From: an uncultured Alphaproteobacteria bacterium
GTDB lineage: Bacteria > Pseudomonadota > Alphaproteobacteria > Rs-D84
Length of the DNA: 43,824 nucleotides
Direction: 5' to 3'
Assembly: GCA_947367055.1 (NCBI GenBank)
Contig: CANBCI010000004.1
Span: forward strand, 1 to 43,824
The first letter of the stretch is position 1. Each line of letters begins with the position of its first letter. The position numbers and the translations under genes were made by a program. Below the pieces are notes generated by a model, which saw nothing but the letters and a program-made list of their open reading frames with translations, had not been told where the DNA came from and searched no databases. This document shows, piece after piece, positions 16,755 through 24,677 of this stretch.

Positions 16755-16989
16755 TTTCTATTTCCCCTTTGGTTAAAGAACAAAACCACCAAAATTGGTG
16801 GTCGGGAAGTTAGAAAAATCATAAATCAGAATGATCCCGCTGGTCTTTGGGCGAACCCTGTTGTATAACCAACGGCCTCCCGACAAGGCGCCGGGCAAGC
16901 ACGGGAACGTCCCGTGGCATTGGATACGGTGCACTGCACCGCTGATTTATGGGATTTTCTACGTCCCGAACCCACATCCCTGCGGATTC
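16755..16989 (-). promoter_or_regulatory. Structured 5' leader RNA, divergent member of the family
   Basis: Read on the minus strand from about 16989: a GGG/CCC hairpin containing TAGAAAATC (16953-16961); ATAAATCAG (16942-16950); hairpin GGTGCA/TGCACC (16929-16940); strong hairpin CACGGGA/TCCCGTG (16900-16916); CCCG/CGGG (P4); GTCGGGA (16878-16884); a two-hairpin arm in place of the P3 loop; CTGATTTAT (16821-16829) and GATTTTTCTA (16811-16820), which pair back to the first two strands (P2); TCCCGAC (16801-16807), which pairs with GTCGGGA (P1); P0 CCACC/GGTGG (16786-16801); then AAGGGG and the ATG at 16754. Every stem has sequence unlike the 12070 leader, yet the plan is kept. The conserved 15-nt P3 loop is absent here. 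Confidence 0.75.
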
Positions 16990-16995
16990 AATGCA

Positions 16996-17024
16996 AGTAT
17001 AATTTATATTTTGGGCAAATACAA
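16996..17024 (-). promoter_or_regulatory. Predicted promoter of the 16754 leader
   Basis: On the minus strand TTGTAT (17019-17024) and TATACT (16996-17001) are separated by exactly 17 bp. The start would be near 16989, at the beginning of the structured leader. Confidence 0.75.
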
Positions 17025-17075
17025 GAAATATAAAATTCCTTGAAAATAATTCAAAAAAATTATACACCGTAAATT

Positions 17076-17381
17076 ATGAAATCCGAAAAAAATATTGATA
17101 TAAACAATTTACCCGGAACCCAATTTCAGCACGATGTTTGGCGCGCACTGATGCAGATACCACGCGGCACGGTAAAAACATACGCCGAATTGGCAAAAAT
17201 GTCGGGGCACCCGAACGCCGTGCGCGCCGTGGCCAATGCCGTCGGGAAAAATCCGATGCCGCCAACCATTCCGTGCCACCGCGTCATACGCAGCGATGGG
17301 AACATCGGCGGATATTCCGCACCCGGCGGCGTAATGCGAAAAATTGAATTACTTAAATCCGAGGGCGTTGAACTTTCATAA
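17076..17381 (+). CDS. Methylated-DNA-protein-cysteine methyltransferase, short form
   Basis: This repairs O6-alkylguanine by suicide transfer to a cysteine. The 101-residue protein is only the C-terminal MGMT/Ogt domain: FQHDVWRALMQIPRGTVKTYAELA, NAVRAVANAVGKNPMP and the active-site IPCHRVI with Cys67, then GGYSAPGGVMRKIELL. The active cysteine is present, so it is not an alkyltransferase-like (PWHR) protein. The usual N-terminal domain is missing; many bacteria have such short versions. A TATACA at 17061 lies 9 bases before the ATG. A terminator follows. Confidence 0.9.
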   Translation: MKSEKNIDINNLPGTQFQHDVWRALMQIPRGTVKTYAELAKMSGHPNAVRAVANAVGKNPMPPTIPCHRVIRSDGNIGGYSAPGGVMRKIELLKSEGVELS

Positions 17382-17407
17382 AAAATCCCGCATTTGCGGG
17401 ATTTTTT
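17381..17407. terminator. Bidirectional terminator between the MGMT and M23 genes
   Basis: AAAAATCCCGC, ATTT, GCGGGATTTTTT forms a perfect hairpin between convergent genes. Confidence 0.9.
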
Positions 17408-18668
17408 ACATTTGAATAAACAGGTTTGGATTTTCGGCCAGTTTTTCAATGCCGCCGTCCAATACCTTGCGATAATCTAGGAACTTTTGCTTATCGGCAC
17501 TGCCCAAATTACTGATTGCCGGCAATTTTACCGTCATCGGATTCACATGTTTGCCGTTTTTGATTATTTCATAATGCAGATGCGGCCCCGTGGACAATCC
17601 GGTTGAACCGACGTATCCGATTGTCTGGCCCTGGCGAACGGTTGTGCCAACGGTGACGCCCTTGGCAAAGCGGGACATGTGCGCATACAGCGTTTCATAT
17701 GACCCATTGTGGCGCAATTTTATATAATTCCCATGTCCGTTATTGTACCCGCGCGCAACGACACGACCCGCACCCGCCGCCGGAATCGGCGTACCGGTAG
17801 ACGCACGGAAATCGACCCCCTTGTGCGCACGCGTGTACCCCAGCACCGGATGCTTGCGCCGACCGGAAAAACTGCTAGTCACTTTGGCATTATTAATCGG
17901 CGTACGCTTTAATGATTTGATTGCACCGTTGCCGTCTTCATCATAATAACCGGATGTGCCGTCGGCCTTTTTGAATCTATACATTCGCACATTGCCGCGC
18001 AACGCATCAAACGATACCGCCAAAACGCGACCGTTATCAACCTTTTCATTATCGGAATAATTTTCCTCGTACACGACCCAGAACTTTTGCCCGGCACGAA
18101 CATCGCGTTCAAAGTCCATTTCAAACGCCAATAAATCATACACATCGGCCAATATGCCGGCGGGTATTCCCGCGCGCATTCCCGCCAGATAAAAACTGTC
18201 ACCGTCCAATATTTCACCCGTGCGATAAACCGCGCGTGTATCGGGCGTGATGTCAATCGCACTGCACTGCCATTGGCCTTCGTCGTTTCGCGACACTTCA
18301 ACCCGACGCCACGGTGACGGAATTATCGCAAACTTGGACACCGGCGCATTTTCATCGTCGCGCACAAATTCGATTTTATCGCTTTGCGCGCGCAGTGTTG
18401 TAATATCGGCGTCTTTCTTTAGAATTTTTGCAATCGCATCCACATCCGCATGGGTCAGCCCCTGCTCTGTTAATAATTTGGACAATGTGTCGCCGTCCGC
18501 CACCTGAACCGTGATGATTTGTGAATCAGATTTGGCATAATTTGTTGCCAACCGCGGCGCACGATGCGTCAAAACAACAATTATCGCAGCCACACTCAAT
18601 ATTGCGGCCACCCCCAAAACAACCCATGTCAAAATACGTGAATTAAGAATATCTTTTACTTTTTTCAT
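17406..18668 (-). CDS. M23 family metallopeptidase, membrane-anchored (MepM-like)
   Basis: The 420-residue protein has an N-terminal transmembrane anchor (TWVVLGVAAILSVAAIIVVL, about residues 14-33). A LysM-like or OapA-like segment (VQVADGDTLSKLLTEQGLTHADVDAIAKIL) follows. The M23 domain (about 270-400) has HKGVDF (zinc His and Asp) and GPHLHYEI, with GRRKHPVLGYTRAHKG and GYVGSTGLSTG typical of MepM/YebA-type DD-endopeptidases that open the murein mesh for growth. The start at 18668 fits a predicted promoter 7 bases upstream; an ORF extending to 18704 is not supported. It shares a 22-bp divergent start region with prmC. Confidence 0.93.
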   Translation of the reverse strand: MKKVKDILNSRILTWVVLGVAAILSVAAIIVVLTHRAPRLATNYAKSDSQIITVQVADGDTLSKLLTEQGLTHADVDAIAKILKKDADITTLRAQSDKIEFVRDDENAPVSKFAIIPSPWRRVEVSRNDEGQWQCSAIDITPDTRAVYRTGEILDGDSFYLAGMRAGIPAGILADVYDLLAFEMDFERDVRAGQKFWVVYEENYSDNEKVDNGRVLAVSFDALRGNVRMYRFKKADGTSGYYDEDGNGAIKSLKRTPINNAKVTSSFSGRRKHPVLGYTRAHKGVDFRASTGTPIPAAGAGRVVARGYNNGHGNYIKLRHNGSYETLYAHMSRFAKGVTVGTTVRQGQTIGYVGSTGLSTGPHLHYEIIKNGKHVNPMTVKLPAISNLGSADKQKFLDYRKVLDGGIEKLAENPNLFIQM

Positions 18669-18704
18669 GGATTCGATTATACTATTTTTATGCAAACAAA
18701 TCAA
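18655..18704. promoter_or_regulatory. Overlapping divergent promoters of the M23 and prmC genes, both leaderless
   Basis: Minus strand: TTGATT (18699-18704), 17 bp, TATAAT (18676-18681), then 7 bases to ATG 18668. Plus strand: TTTACT (18655-18660), 17 bp, TATACT (18678-18683), then 6 bases to ATG 18690. The two -10 boxes share four bases. Each -35 box lies inside the other gene's coding sequence. Transcription would start on or next to each ATG and only one polymerase could bind at a time. Confidence 0.7.
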
Positions 18705-19481
18705 GCCTTCACAATTTTACAAAATGCGGGCGGCGTTCGCGCGGCGCGCATTATTACTGAAAATCGGCCAAAATTAACGACTTTTGCCGTACGGCGAATG
18801 GCAAAAAAATTACGGCGCGGTGTGCCCGTTGCAAAAATTATTCATAGGAAATGGTTCTATGGCCTGCCGTTTTATACAAACGCGTATACTTTGGACCCGC
18901 GGCCGGACACGGAAACACTGGTATCGGCGGTAATTTCCGACATTGCGTGTGGGGACGCGCCAAAAATCCTGGACCTGGGGACGGGCACCGGGTGCATAAT
19001 CGCCGCAATTATTAAGAATTCAGTCGACACGCATGGCGTCGCCGTTGAAAAATCATGGCGCGCCGCACGCGTTGCAAAACGCAATTTTCGGAACCTAAAA
19101 ATCAATGACCGTATAAAAGTTCGACGGGCGTCTTTTGAAAAACCAAACGCCGTCCATGAAAAGTTTGATGTAATAGTTTCCAATCCGCCATATATCGCAC
19201 GGGGTGACACGCGCGTGGATGCGGGCGCAATGCACGACCCGAAAATGGCCCTGTATGCGGCGGATGACGGATTTGCGGCATACCAGGCAATCGCACAAAA
19301 TGCGCGCAAATGGATACGCGCGAATGGAAAAATATATTTGGAAATCGGCATGGACATGGGCCGGGATGTACGAAAAATATTTGAATCAAACGGGTGGAAA
19401 TTCACCAGGCGCGAAAATGATTTAAGCGGCACCGAACGCGTATTGATATTTGAACCGCGGGAATGTTTGACGACTATTTAA
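18690..19481 (+). CDS. prmC: Release factor glutamine N5-methyltransferase
   Basis: PrmC methylates the GGQ glutamine of release factors RF1 and RF2. The 263-residue product has RPDTET (71-76), the SAM-binding DLGTGTGC (95-102) and the catalytic NPPYI (165-169), in the usual order. It ends with a typical FEPRE segment near the C-terminus. No Shine-Dalgarno sequence is seen; the mRNA is predicted to begin at the ATG. Its stop overlaps the end of the convergent MBL gene by 4 bases. Confidence 0.95.
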   Translation: MQTNQAFTILQNAGGVRAARIITENRPKLTTFAVRRMAKKLRRGVPVAKIIHRKWFYGLPFYTNAYTLDPRPDTETLVSAVISDIACGDAPKILDLGTGTGCIIAAIIKNSVDTHGVAVEKSWRAARVAKRNFRNLKINDRIKVRRASFEKPNAVHEKFDVIVSNPPYIARGDTRVDAGAMHDPKMALYAADDGFAAYQAIAQNARKWIRANGKIYLEIGMDMGRDVRKIFESNGWKFTRRENDLSGTERVLIFEPRECLTTI

Positions 19482-20188
19482 TCCTTGCAACACTTGTGTT
19501 CGCCGCAACCACCGCCGTGGCAGCAATGGCCGTGTCCGCATTCCGCCACACCAAAGTACGGATTTTCCTGTTTTAACATTTCAATTGTTGAATTCATGCC
19601 GTGCCCAAATACAACAAAGGTGTCATCGGGCAAATTCATTTCATGCAGACGCGCGATTGTTGCGCGCAGCGCGCACATGTCACCGCCCGGCAAATCGCAT
19701 CGCCCGACAGAATCCGCAAATATTGTATCACCTGCAATCAGAACCTTGAAATCCGGGAAATGAAACATCATGCCGCCAGCACTGTGGCCGGGTGCGGCGA
19801 TTGCGTGCATCCAAACCCCGGGCAATATTTCAAATTCACCCGCCGGCAAATCATTCGCGCGCGCCGCCGACGCATCAATCGCCGGCAAACCGAAATATTC
19901 AAGCAGTTCCGCACCCCACCCCAGCAACGCGTTGTCACGCGCATTCAAAAACCATGGCACATTATGCGTCGTGGCCAATTCCGGCGCCGCAGAAATATGA
20001 TCCGGATGTCCATGCGTCGAATATATGGCACGCAGATTAAGTTTGCGCGCCGCCAATAATTCATCCCACGCGTCCGCGCGCCCCCATGGGTCAAATATAA
20101 CCGCATCGGCGCCGCGTGTCACCAAGACGGAATTCGTGTTTTCCGGCGCCATGCGCAATACTTCGAAATTCGGCGCGTTATTTTGCAT
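19478..20188 (-). CDS. Metallo-beta-lactamase-fold hydrolase (glyoxalase II-like) with Cys/His tail
   Basis: The 236-residue protein contains the binuclear zinc motif HGHPDH (STHGHPDHISAAPEL), with APGHSAGG, IAGDTIFADSVGR (the bridging Asp) and FGHGMNSTIE supplying the other ligands. This is the pattern of hydroxyacylglutathione hydrolases and YcbL-type enzymes. The C-terminus is unusual: GHGHCCHGGGCGEHKCCKD, rich in Cys and His, like a metal-storage or metal-delivery tail. It overlaps the 3' end of ftsH by 11 bases and appears to be the last gene of the tilS-ftsH operon. The substrate is unknown. Confidence 0.88.
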   Translation of the reverse strand: MQNNAPNFEVLRMAPENTNSVLVTRGADAVIFDPWGRADAWDELLAARKLNLRAIYSTHGHPDHISAAPELATTHNVPWFLNARDNALLGWGAELLEYFGLPAIDASAARANDLPAGEFEILPGVWMHAIAAPGHSAGGMMFHFPDFKVLIAGDTIFADSVGRCDLPGGDMCALRATIARLHEMNLPDDTFVVFGHGMNSTIEMLKQENPYFGVAECGHGHCCHGGGCGEHKCCKD

Positions 20189-22109
20189 TTTTGGGCTTTG
20201 CCTTATTTTTTGCCGCCGAAACGGATGCCTTTTTCGCAGGGGCGTTCTTTTTATTTTTCCCGAAAACGATTTCCCGGATTTCGGCCCCGGTCAGGGTTTC
20301 ACGCGCCAGCAATTCGGTCGCCAATTTTTCAACCGTCGCCCGATTGCGGGTCAGCAATCTTTTCGCATCACTGTACGCGGCGTCCATCCATGCACGAATT
20401 TCCGCGTCAACCATTTCTGCGGTTTTTTCAGATGCGTTTTCCAATGCGCCACGCGCGCCGAATGTATTCACCTGATTCACCGCCGCCAAACCGATTTTTG
20501 GCGACAGGCCGGCCGTCGTTATCGCATAACGCGCCAAACGCGTCGCCATGGCGATGTCCCCTTCGGCCCCGGTGGTGATTTTATCTGCGCCAAAGAATAT
20601 TTCCTCGGACGCGCGCCCCGCCATATACATGGCCAGATTGGCCCGAATTTCCGCAATCGTTAATGAAACCTTGTCATCAATCGGCAATTGCTGAACCATG
20701 CCGAGTGCCCGCCCACGCGGAATAATAGTCGCCTTGTGTATTGGGTCGGAAACATCCGCGTACATTGTGCTGACAAAGGCATGTCCCGCCTCGTGATATG
20801 CGGTAAGTTTAATATCCTCCGGACGCATTTTGCGAATTTTACGCGGTCCCATTATGATCTTATCGCGTGCCTCTTCTACATCGGCCTGGGCAATTTCCTT
20901 GCGACCGCCACGCACGGCGTGCAGTGCCGCCTCGTTCAGCAGATTTTCCAAATCCGCCCCGGAAAAGCCGGTTGTTCCACGCGCCAAATCCTGCATATTT
21001 ACATCTGTGCCGATTTTCACGCGCTTTGCATACAAATCCAGGATTTCCCGGCGTCCCGACAAGTCCGGCAAATCAATATGCACCTGACGGTCAAAGCGGC
21101 CGGGCCGCAACAACGCCGGGTCCAGCATATCTGCCCGATTTGTCGCACCAATAACGATAATTCCGGTATCATTTGAAAAACCGTCCATTTCAATCAGCAA
21201 TTGATTCAATGTCTGCTCGCGGTCCTGGTCATTGTATGAATGCTGGCTGCGACGCTGGCCAATGGCATCAATTTCATCAATGAACAGTATGCACGGCGCA
21301 TTGCGTTTCGCCATTTCAAAGATTTCCTTTATCTTGGCAACGCCCAGTCCGACGATAATCCCGGAAAAATCACTGCCCGATGCGGCAAAGAACGGAACAT
21401 TAGCCTCGCCCGCGATGGCACGCGCCAACAGCGTTTTTCCCGTGCCCGGCTGCCCCGACAGCAGGACCCCGCGCGGCACACGGGCGCCGACTGCCTTGAA
21501 CTTTTCCTTGTTTTTCAGGAAATCCACTATTTCGGCCAACTCCTGCTTTTCAGAATCAATGCCGGCGACATCCTTGAATGTGGTTTTAGGTTTTCCCGTG
21601 GTGATTTTTGTCGGGTTCTGTTGTGCCAGGCCCCGCGTAATGCCACCTGCGCCGCCACGCAGCCCGCGGAATATCCACCATATAAAGAACACGCCCATCA
21701 AAATCGGAACCCATGTCCCCAGATAATCAACCCATGATTTTGATGTATCGATTGAAATCGTTGCCCCATTTTCGGACAGTTTAGTCAGAGTTTCCGGGTC
21801 ATACGCAATTGTCGCGGTGTACTTTGTTCCGTCGCGCAATGTCCCCACGGCATCGTTACCGCGAATTGTCATCGTATCAATATCATTCGCACGACGCAAG
21901 ACATCGGAAAACGACAGTTTCACCGGCGCCGCCACACCCGTTGCACCGTCAAACGCATTTGACATTTGCATATGCGCGGCCGGTGACGCGATAAACGACC
22001 GCGCCAGCATCGCCCCAAACATCAACATAAACAGAATCAGCCAAACCGAACCGCCGTCGCGTTTTTTCTTGTTATTTATATTGTTAAATATTTCTTTTGG
22101 TTTTTTCAT
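20178..22109 (-). CDS. ftsH: ATP-dependent zinc metalloprotease FtsH, atypical pore loop
   Basis: FtsH is the membrane-bound hexameric AAA protease. In 643 residues: transmembrane segments at about 22-40 and 131-148, Walker A GQPGTGKT (219-226), Walker B ILFIDEID (274-281), second region of homology ATNRADMLDPALLRPGRFDR, zinc site HEAGH (439-443) and a basic Ala/Lys tail. The pore loop that normally reads MFVGVGA (aromatic Phe or Tyr) reads IIVGLGV here, so the substrate-gripping aromatic is replaced by Ile. The gene overlaps tilS by 26 bases and the MBL gene by 11, in a tilS-ftsH order common in bacteria. Confidence 0.97.
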   Translation of the reverse strand: MKKPKEIFNNINNKKKRDGGSVWLILFMLMFGAMLARSFIASPAAHMQMSNAFDGATGVAAPVKLSFSDVLRRANDIDTMTIRGNDAVGTLRDGTKYTATIAYDPETLTKLSENGATISIDTSKSWVDYLGTWVPILMGVFFIWWIFRGLRGGAGGITRGLAQQNPTKITTGKPKTTFKDVAGIDSEKQELAEIVDFLKNKEKFKAVGARVPRGVLLSGQPGTGKTLLARAIAGEANVPFFAASGSDFSGIIVGLGVAKIKEIFEMAKRNAPCILFIDEIDAIGQRRSQHSYNDQDREQTLNQLLIEMDGFSNDTGIIVIGATNRADMLDPALLRPGRFDRQVHIDLPDLSGRREILDLYAKRVKIGTDVNMQDLARGTTGFSGADLENLLNEAALHAVRGGRKEIAQADVEEARDKIIMGPRKIRKMRPEDIKLTAYHEAGHAFVSTMYADVSDPIHKATIIPRGRALGMVQQLPIDDKVSLTIAEIRANLAMYMAGRASEEIFFGADKITTGAEGDIAMATRLARYAITTAGLSPKIGLAAVNQVNTFGARGALENASEKTAEMVDAEIRAWMDAAYSDAKRLLTRNRATVEKLATELLARETLTGAEIREIVFGKNKKNAPAKKASVSAAKNKAKPKNAK

Positions 22110-23061
22110 GTCTCTTCCTAAAACTTGTTTTTGACCCTTCGGGCACGATTAAAATTTTACCGCCCAGACGCCGCACCGTACAATGGCCCAATGTAAATTT
22201 GCAATCGTGTTGCAATTTATCTAGTGCGATATTTAACGAATTCAAGCGCGGCCTGTACTCATCCCCCCCTATTTTCTGAATAAGTGTTCCCAGCAACTTT
22301 AGTCTAATATCCATGCCCTGGTCAAACAGAAAAGAATCAGAAAACATCGCATACCCATCACGCATCACATGGGCGACATGTTCGTCAATGTCCGTGTCAA
22401 TCGCATCACGCACCCGCCCCAGGTTTTTTATGGCCAGCAATATCCTCTCGTCGCTGATGCCCAGTTTTTCGGACAAGATGTGACGATTTTTACGAATTTT
22501 AACGCGTGTGTACTTTTCATCGTCATTCATTTCATCGCAAAAATATTTGATTGCATTGTCATCGCAATATTTTTTGAGTTCCGCCCGCGACACATCCAGC
22601 AACGGGCGCACAATTTTCACCCCGTCACGGAATGTCACCGCCTGCATCGCGGATAGTCCGGCCAGCCCGCTGCCACGCCCCAGATTCATCAGAAATGTTT
22701 CAATCTGGTCATCGGCCTGGTGCGCGACAAAAAGCGCATCAACGCCATTTTCACGACAAAAATCCGTCATAAATTTATATCGTGCGGCGCGCGCCGCGGC
22801 CTCTAGGCCGGACGACGGCTTTTCGCCCGCCCACTTGAACACATGGCACGGCACCCCCAACTGGCCGCACAGCGCAGCGACATACTTCGCCTCGGTTTCT
22901 GCGGCGGGGCGCAGCCCATGATTTACATGCAGGGCAACCACATCCGCCCCAACCTGCGCCAACCAGCACAGCAGACACACCGAATCCACCCCGCCGGACA
23001 CGGCCACGGCGATTTTTCGCCCGATATAGTCCCGCATAAAATCTGTAAACTTTTTATTCAT
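22084..23061 (-). CDS. tilS: tRNA(Ile)-lysidine synthase
   Basis: TilS converts cytidine-34 of the CAU tRNA-Ile to lysidine so that it reads AUA. The 325-residue protein has the N-type ATP pyrophosphatase loop SGGVDS (22-27), HVNHGLRP, and the HQADDQIETFLMNLGRGSGLAGL motif, with VKIVRPLLDVSRAELKKYC. The C-terminal TilS-specific domains are short compared with E. coli, as in many alphaproteobacteria. It starts the tilS-ftsH-MBL operon and is divergent from the LOG gene. Confidence 0.95.
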   Translation of the reverse strand: MNKKFTDFMRDYIGRKIAVAVSGGVDSVCLLCWLAQVGADVVALHVNHGLRPAAETEAKYVAALCGQLGVPCHVFKWAGEKPSSGLEAAARAARYKFMTDFCRENGVDALFVAHQADDQIETFLMNLGRGSGLAGLSAMQAVTFRDGVKIVRPLLDVSRAELKKYCDDNAIKYFCDEMNDDEKYTRVKIRKNRHILSEKLGISDERILLAIKNLGRVRDAIDTDIDEHVAHVMRDGYAMFSDSFLFDQGMDIRLKLLGTLIQKIGGDEYRPRLNSLNIALDKLQHDCKFTLGHCTVRRLGGKILIVPEGSKTSFRKRHEKTKRNI

Positions 23062-23076
23062 TGTCGCCTTATTTTA

Positions 23077-23085
23077 TGCTATAAT
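23077..23085 (+). promoter_or_regulatory. Extended -10 promoter of the LOG gene
   Basis: TGCTATAAT (23077-23085), identical to the element at 15099; the -35 region is weak. The ATG at 23111 has AAAGGG upstream, so unlike the one at 15117 this mRNA has a leader of about 18 bases. Confidence 0.5.
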
Positions 23086-23110
23086 TCGCAAAAATAAAGG
23101 GAAAAAGAAA

Positions 23111-23671
23111 ATGGCAGAAAAATTAAAATCAATCGCGGTATATTGCGGACATCAATTCGGCAACAACCCGGATTTTGCACGGGATGCGGCGAAAATCGGT
23201 GAAATGCTGGCCAAAAACGGGATAAAAATGGTTTTTGGCGGGGGGAATGTGGGACTAATGGGTACGGTTGCATCGGCGGCCCTTGAAAACGGCGGTCATG
23301 TAACGGGCATCACCACGCATGATGTCGTTGCCAAGCAGGAACCCATGCACGACGGCATAGACGCATTTGAAATCGTTAACGGCGTTAATGAAAGAAAGCA
23401 GAAAATGTTCGATTTGTCCGACGGGTTTATCATTCTGCCGGGCGGGACGGGAACCTTAAACGAATTGACCGACATCATGACGATGCAACAAATCGGCGAA
23501 ACGAAAAAGCCGTTGTTCTTTATGAACACAAACAATTTTTGGGGACCGTTTGCGCGCCTGCTGGTGCATATGAAACAATGTGGATTCTTTGTCCGCCCCC
23601 AAGACTACAACATGCAGGGCGCCACAACCCCTGAAGAATTGATGAAACTGGTTTTGAACTATCGCGCCTAA
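23111..23671 (+). CDS. LOG family nucleoside 5'-monophosphate phosphoribohydrolase
   Basis: LOG-type enzymes release a base from nucleoside monophosphates; plant-like members make active cytokinins. The 186-residue product has the family signatures GGGNVGLMG (43-51), the ERKQKM pair of basic residues (94-99) and PGGTGTLNE (110-118). Length and motifs match the TIGR00730 group. The true substrate in bacteria is often AMP or is unknown. It is divergent from tilS and overlaps the convergent YggU gene at the stop codons. Confidence 0.92.
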   Translation: MAEKLKSIAVYCGHQFGNNPDFARDAAKIGEMLAKNGIKMVFGGGNVGLMGTVASAALENGGHVTGITTHDVVAKQEPMHDGIDAFEIVNGVNERKQKMFDLSDGFIILPGGTGTLNELTDIMTMQQIGETKKPLFFMNTNNFWGPFARLLVHMKQCGFFVRPQDYNMQGATTPEELMKLVLNYRA

Positions 23672-23889
23672 TACTCAATAACCTTGTCGCGGGCGGAGGT
23701 GCCGCGAATGATTTTAATGCTGGTTTTCGGCACATCCAAATGCCGGGCCAGCATTTTTATCACCGCCGCATTTGCATCCCCGTCCGCTGGCGCGGCGGTT
23801 GTATAAACGCGCAGCGTGCCGTCCGCGGCACTCTCCACCACATTGCGGCGCGCACGCGGAATAACCCGAATATTTATTCGCACAGGCAT
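23668..23889 (-). CDS. DUF167 (YggU-family) protein
   Basis: This 73-residue protein has the DUF167 pattern: VIPRARRNVV, GTLRVYTTAAPADGDANAAVIKMLA and IIRGTSARDKVIE. The family is widespread, structurally known and without a settled function; it often lies near genes for cell-envelope or RNA functions. It starts inside the end of the HIT gene (16-base overlap) and its stop overlaps that of the convergent LOG gene. Confidence 0.9.
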   Translation of the reverse strand: MPVRINIRVIPRARRNVVESAADGTLRVYTTAAPADGDANAAVIKMLARHLDVPKTSIKIIRGTSARDKVIEY

Positions 23890-24254
23890 TTCATCATCTT
23901 TCCCAGTTCCGCCGTCTTTTCCCCCGCCATTAAGTGCATATGGAAATGAAACACAGACTGCTTTACAAACGGGGCGTCCGCACCGGCATTGGCCAACGCG
24001 TTAAAATTCGCATCAATCCCCAAAATTTCCGCCGTTTTGGCAAAGCATTCCCAAAATCCCGCCTGGGCCGCCGCCGGGGCGTGCGTCACAAAGTCCAGAA
24101 TGTTTTCATATTCACCCTTGGGTATAATAAGTGCGTGCTTTGAAAACAGCGGGTTTATGTCATGAAAACTTAATGCAAAGTCGTTTTCATATATTTTATT
24201 GCACGGAATTTCACCGCGGATTATTTTTGCAAACACATTTTCTTTGTCATACAT
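23874..24254 (-). CDS. Histidine triad (HIT) family hydrolase
   Basis: The 126-residue product begins [18 protein letters not shown], the classic HIT N-terminus; an upstream in-frame ATG (24287) is not needed. The catalytic triad lies in HFHMHLMAG near the C-terminus. HIT/HinT proteins hydrolyse nucleoside phosphoramidates such as aminoacyl-AMP. Here a Cys (IPCNKIYE) replaces the metal-site pattern CKIY seen in some members only in position. It is cotranscribed with the overlapping YggU gene. Confidence 0.92.
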   Translation of the reverse strand: MYDKENVFAKIIRGEIPCNKIYENDFALSFHDINPLFSKHALIIPKGEYENILDFVTHAPAAAQAGFWECFAKTAEILGIDANFNALANAGADAPFVKQSVFHFHMHLMAGEKTAELGKMMKCLCE

Positions 24255-24315
24255 CTTTATATTCCCCTTGTCCGTATGCAAAAACAATATTACACTGTGG
24301 TTGGAAAATCAAGCC

Positions 24316-24343
24316 TTGAAATGCGCAATCGACGCATTATATT
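24316..24343 (+). promoter_or_regulatory. Predicted groESL promoter
   Basis: TTGAAA (24316-24321), 16 bp, TATATT (24338-24343), 25 bp before the groES ATG. CTTGAA followed by TTATAT also resembles alphaproteobacterial RpoH promoters, so heat induction is possible. No CIRCE inverted repeat (TTAGCACTC/GAGTGCTAA) is present upstream. Confidence 0.55.
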
Positions 24344-24368
24344 AAACGCAAGAGCCAAGGAGAAACAA

Positions 24369-24653
24369 ATGTTCAAACCATTACACAATTATGTATTACT
24401 GGAAAGAATCGAAGAAGAAAACAAGACGGCCGGCGGCATTATAATTCCGGACAATGCGCGTGAAAAACCGTCACGCGGGCGCGTTGTGGCGGTTGGCACC
24501 GGCGCAACGGAAAACGGCGTAAAAATCCCGATGTCGGTAAAGTCGGGCGACACGGTTCTGTTTGCGAAATGGGCATCCAGCGCGAACGAAGTTAAAATTG
24601 ACGGAACCGACTATGTATTGATAAAGGAAACCGATATTTTGGGAATTTTATAA
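24369..24653 (+). CDS. groES: Co-chaperonin GroES
   Basis: GroES caps the GroEL chamber. The 94-residue reading starts [17 protein letters not shown] with AAGGAG 9 bases upstream; the ORF upstream of that is non-coding. The mobile loop ([22 protein letters not shown]) and roof segment are normal. It is followed 24 bases later by groEL in the standard operon. Confidence 0.97.
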   Translation: MFKPLHNYVLLERIEEENKTAGGIIIPDNAREKPSRGRVVAVGTGATENGVKIPMSVKSGDTVLFAKWASSANEVKIDGTDYVLIKETDILGIL

Positions 24654-24677
24654 ATTTCAACAGGAAAGGAATAAAAA

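Noticed and set aside
24290-24368. CIRCE operator for groESL
   Set aside because: No TTAGCACTC/GAGTGCTAA inverted repeat is present upstream of groES.
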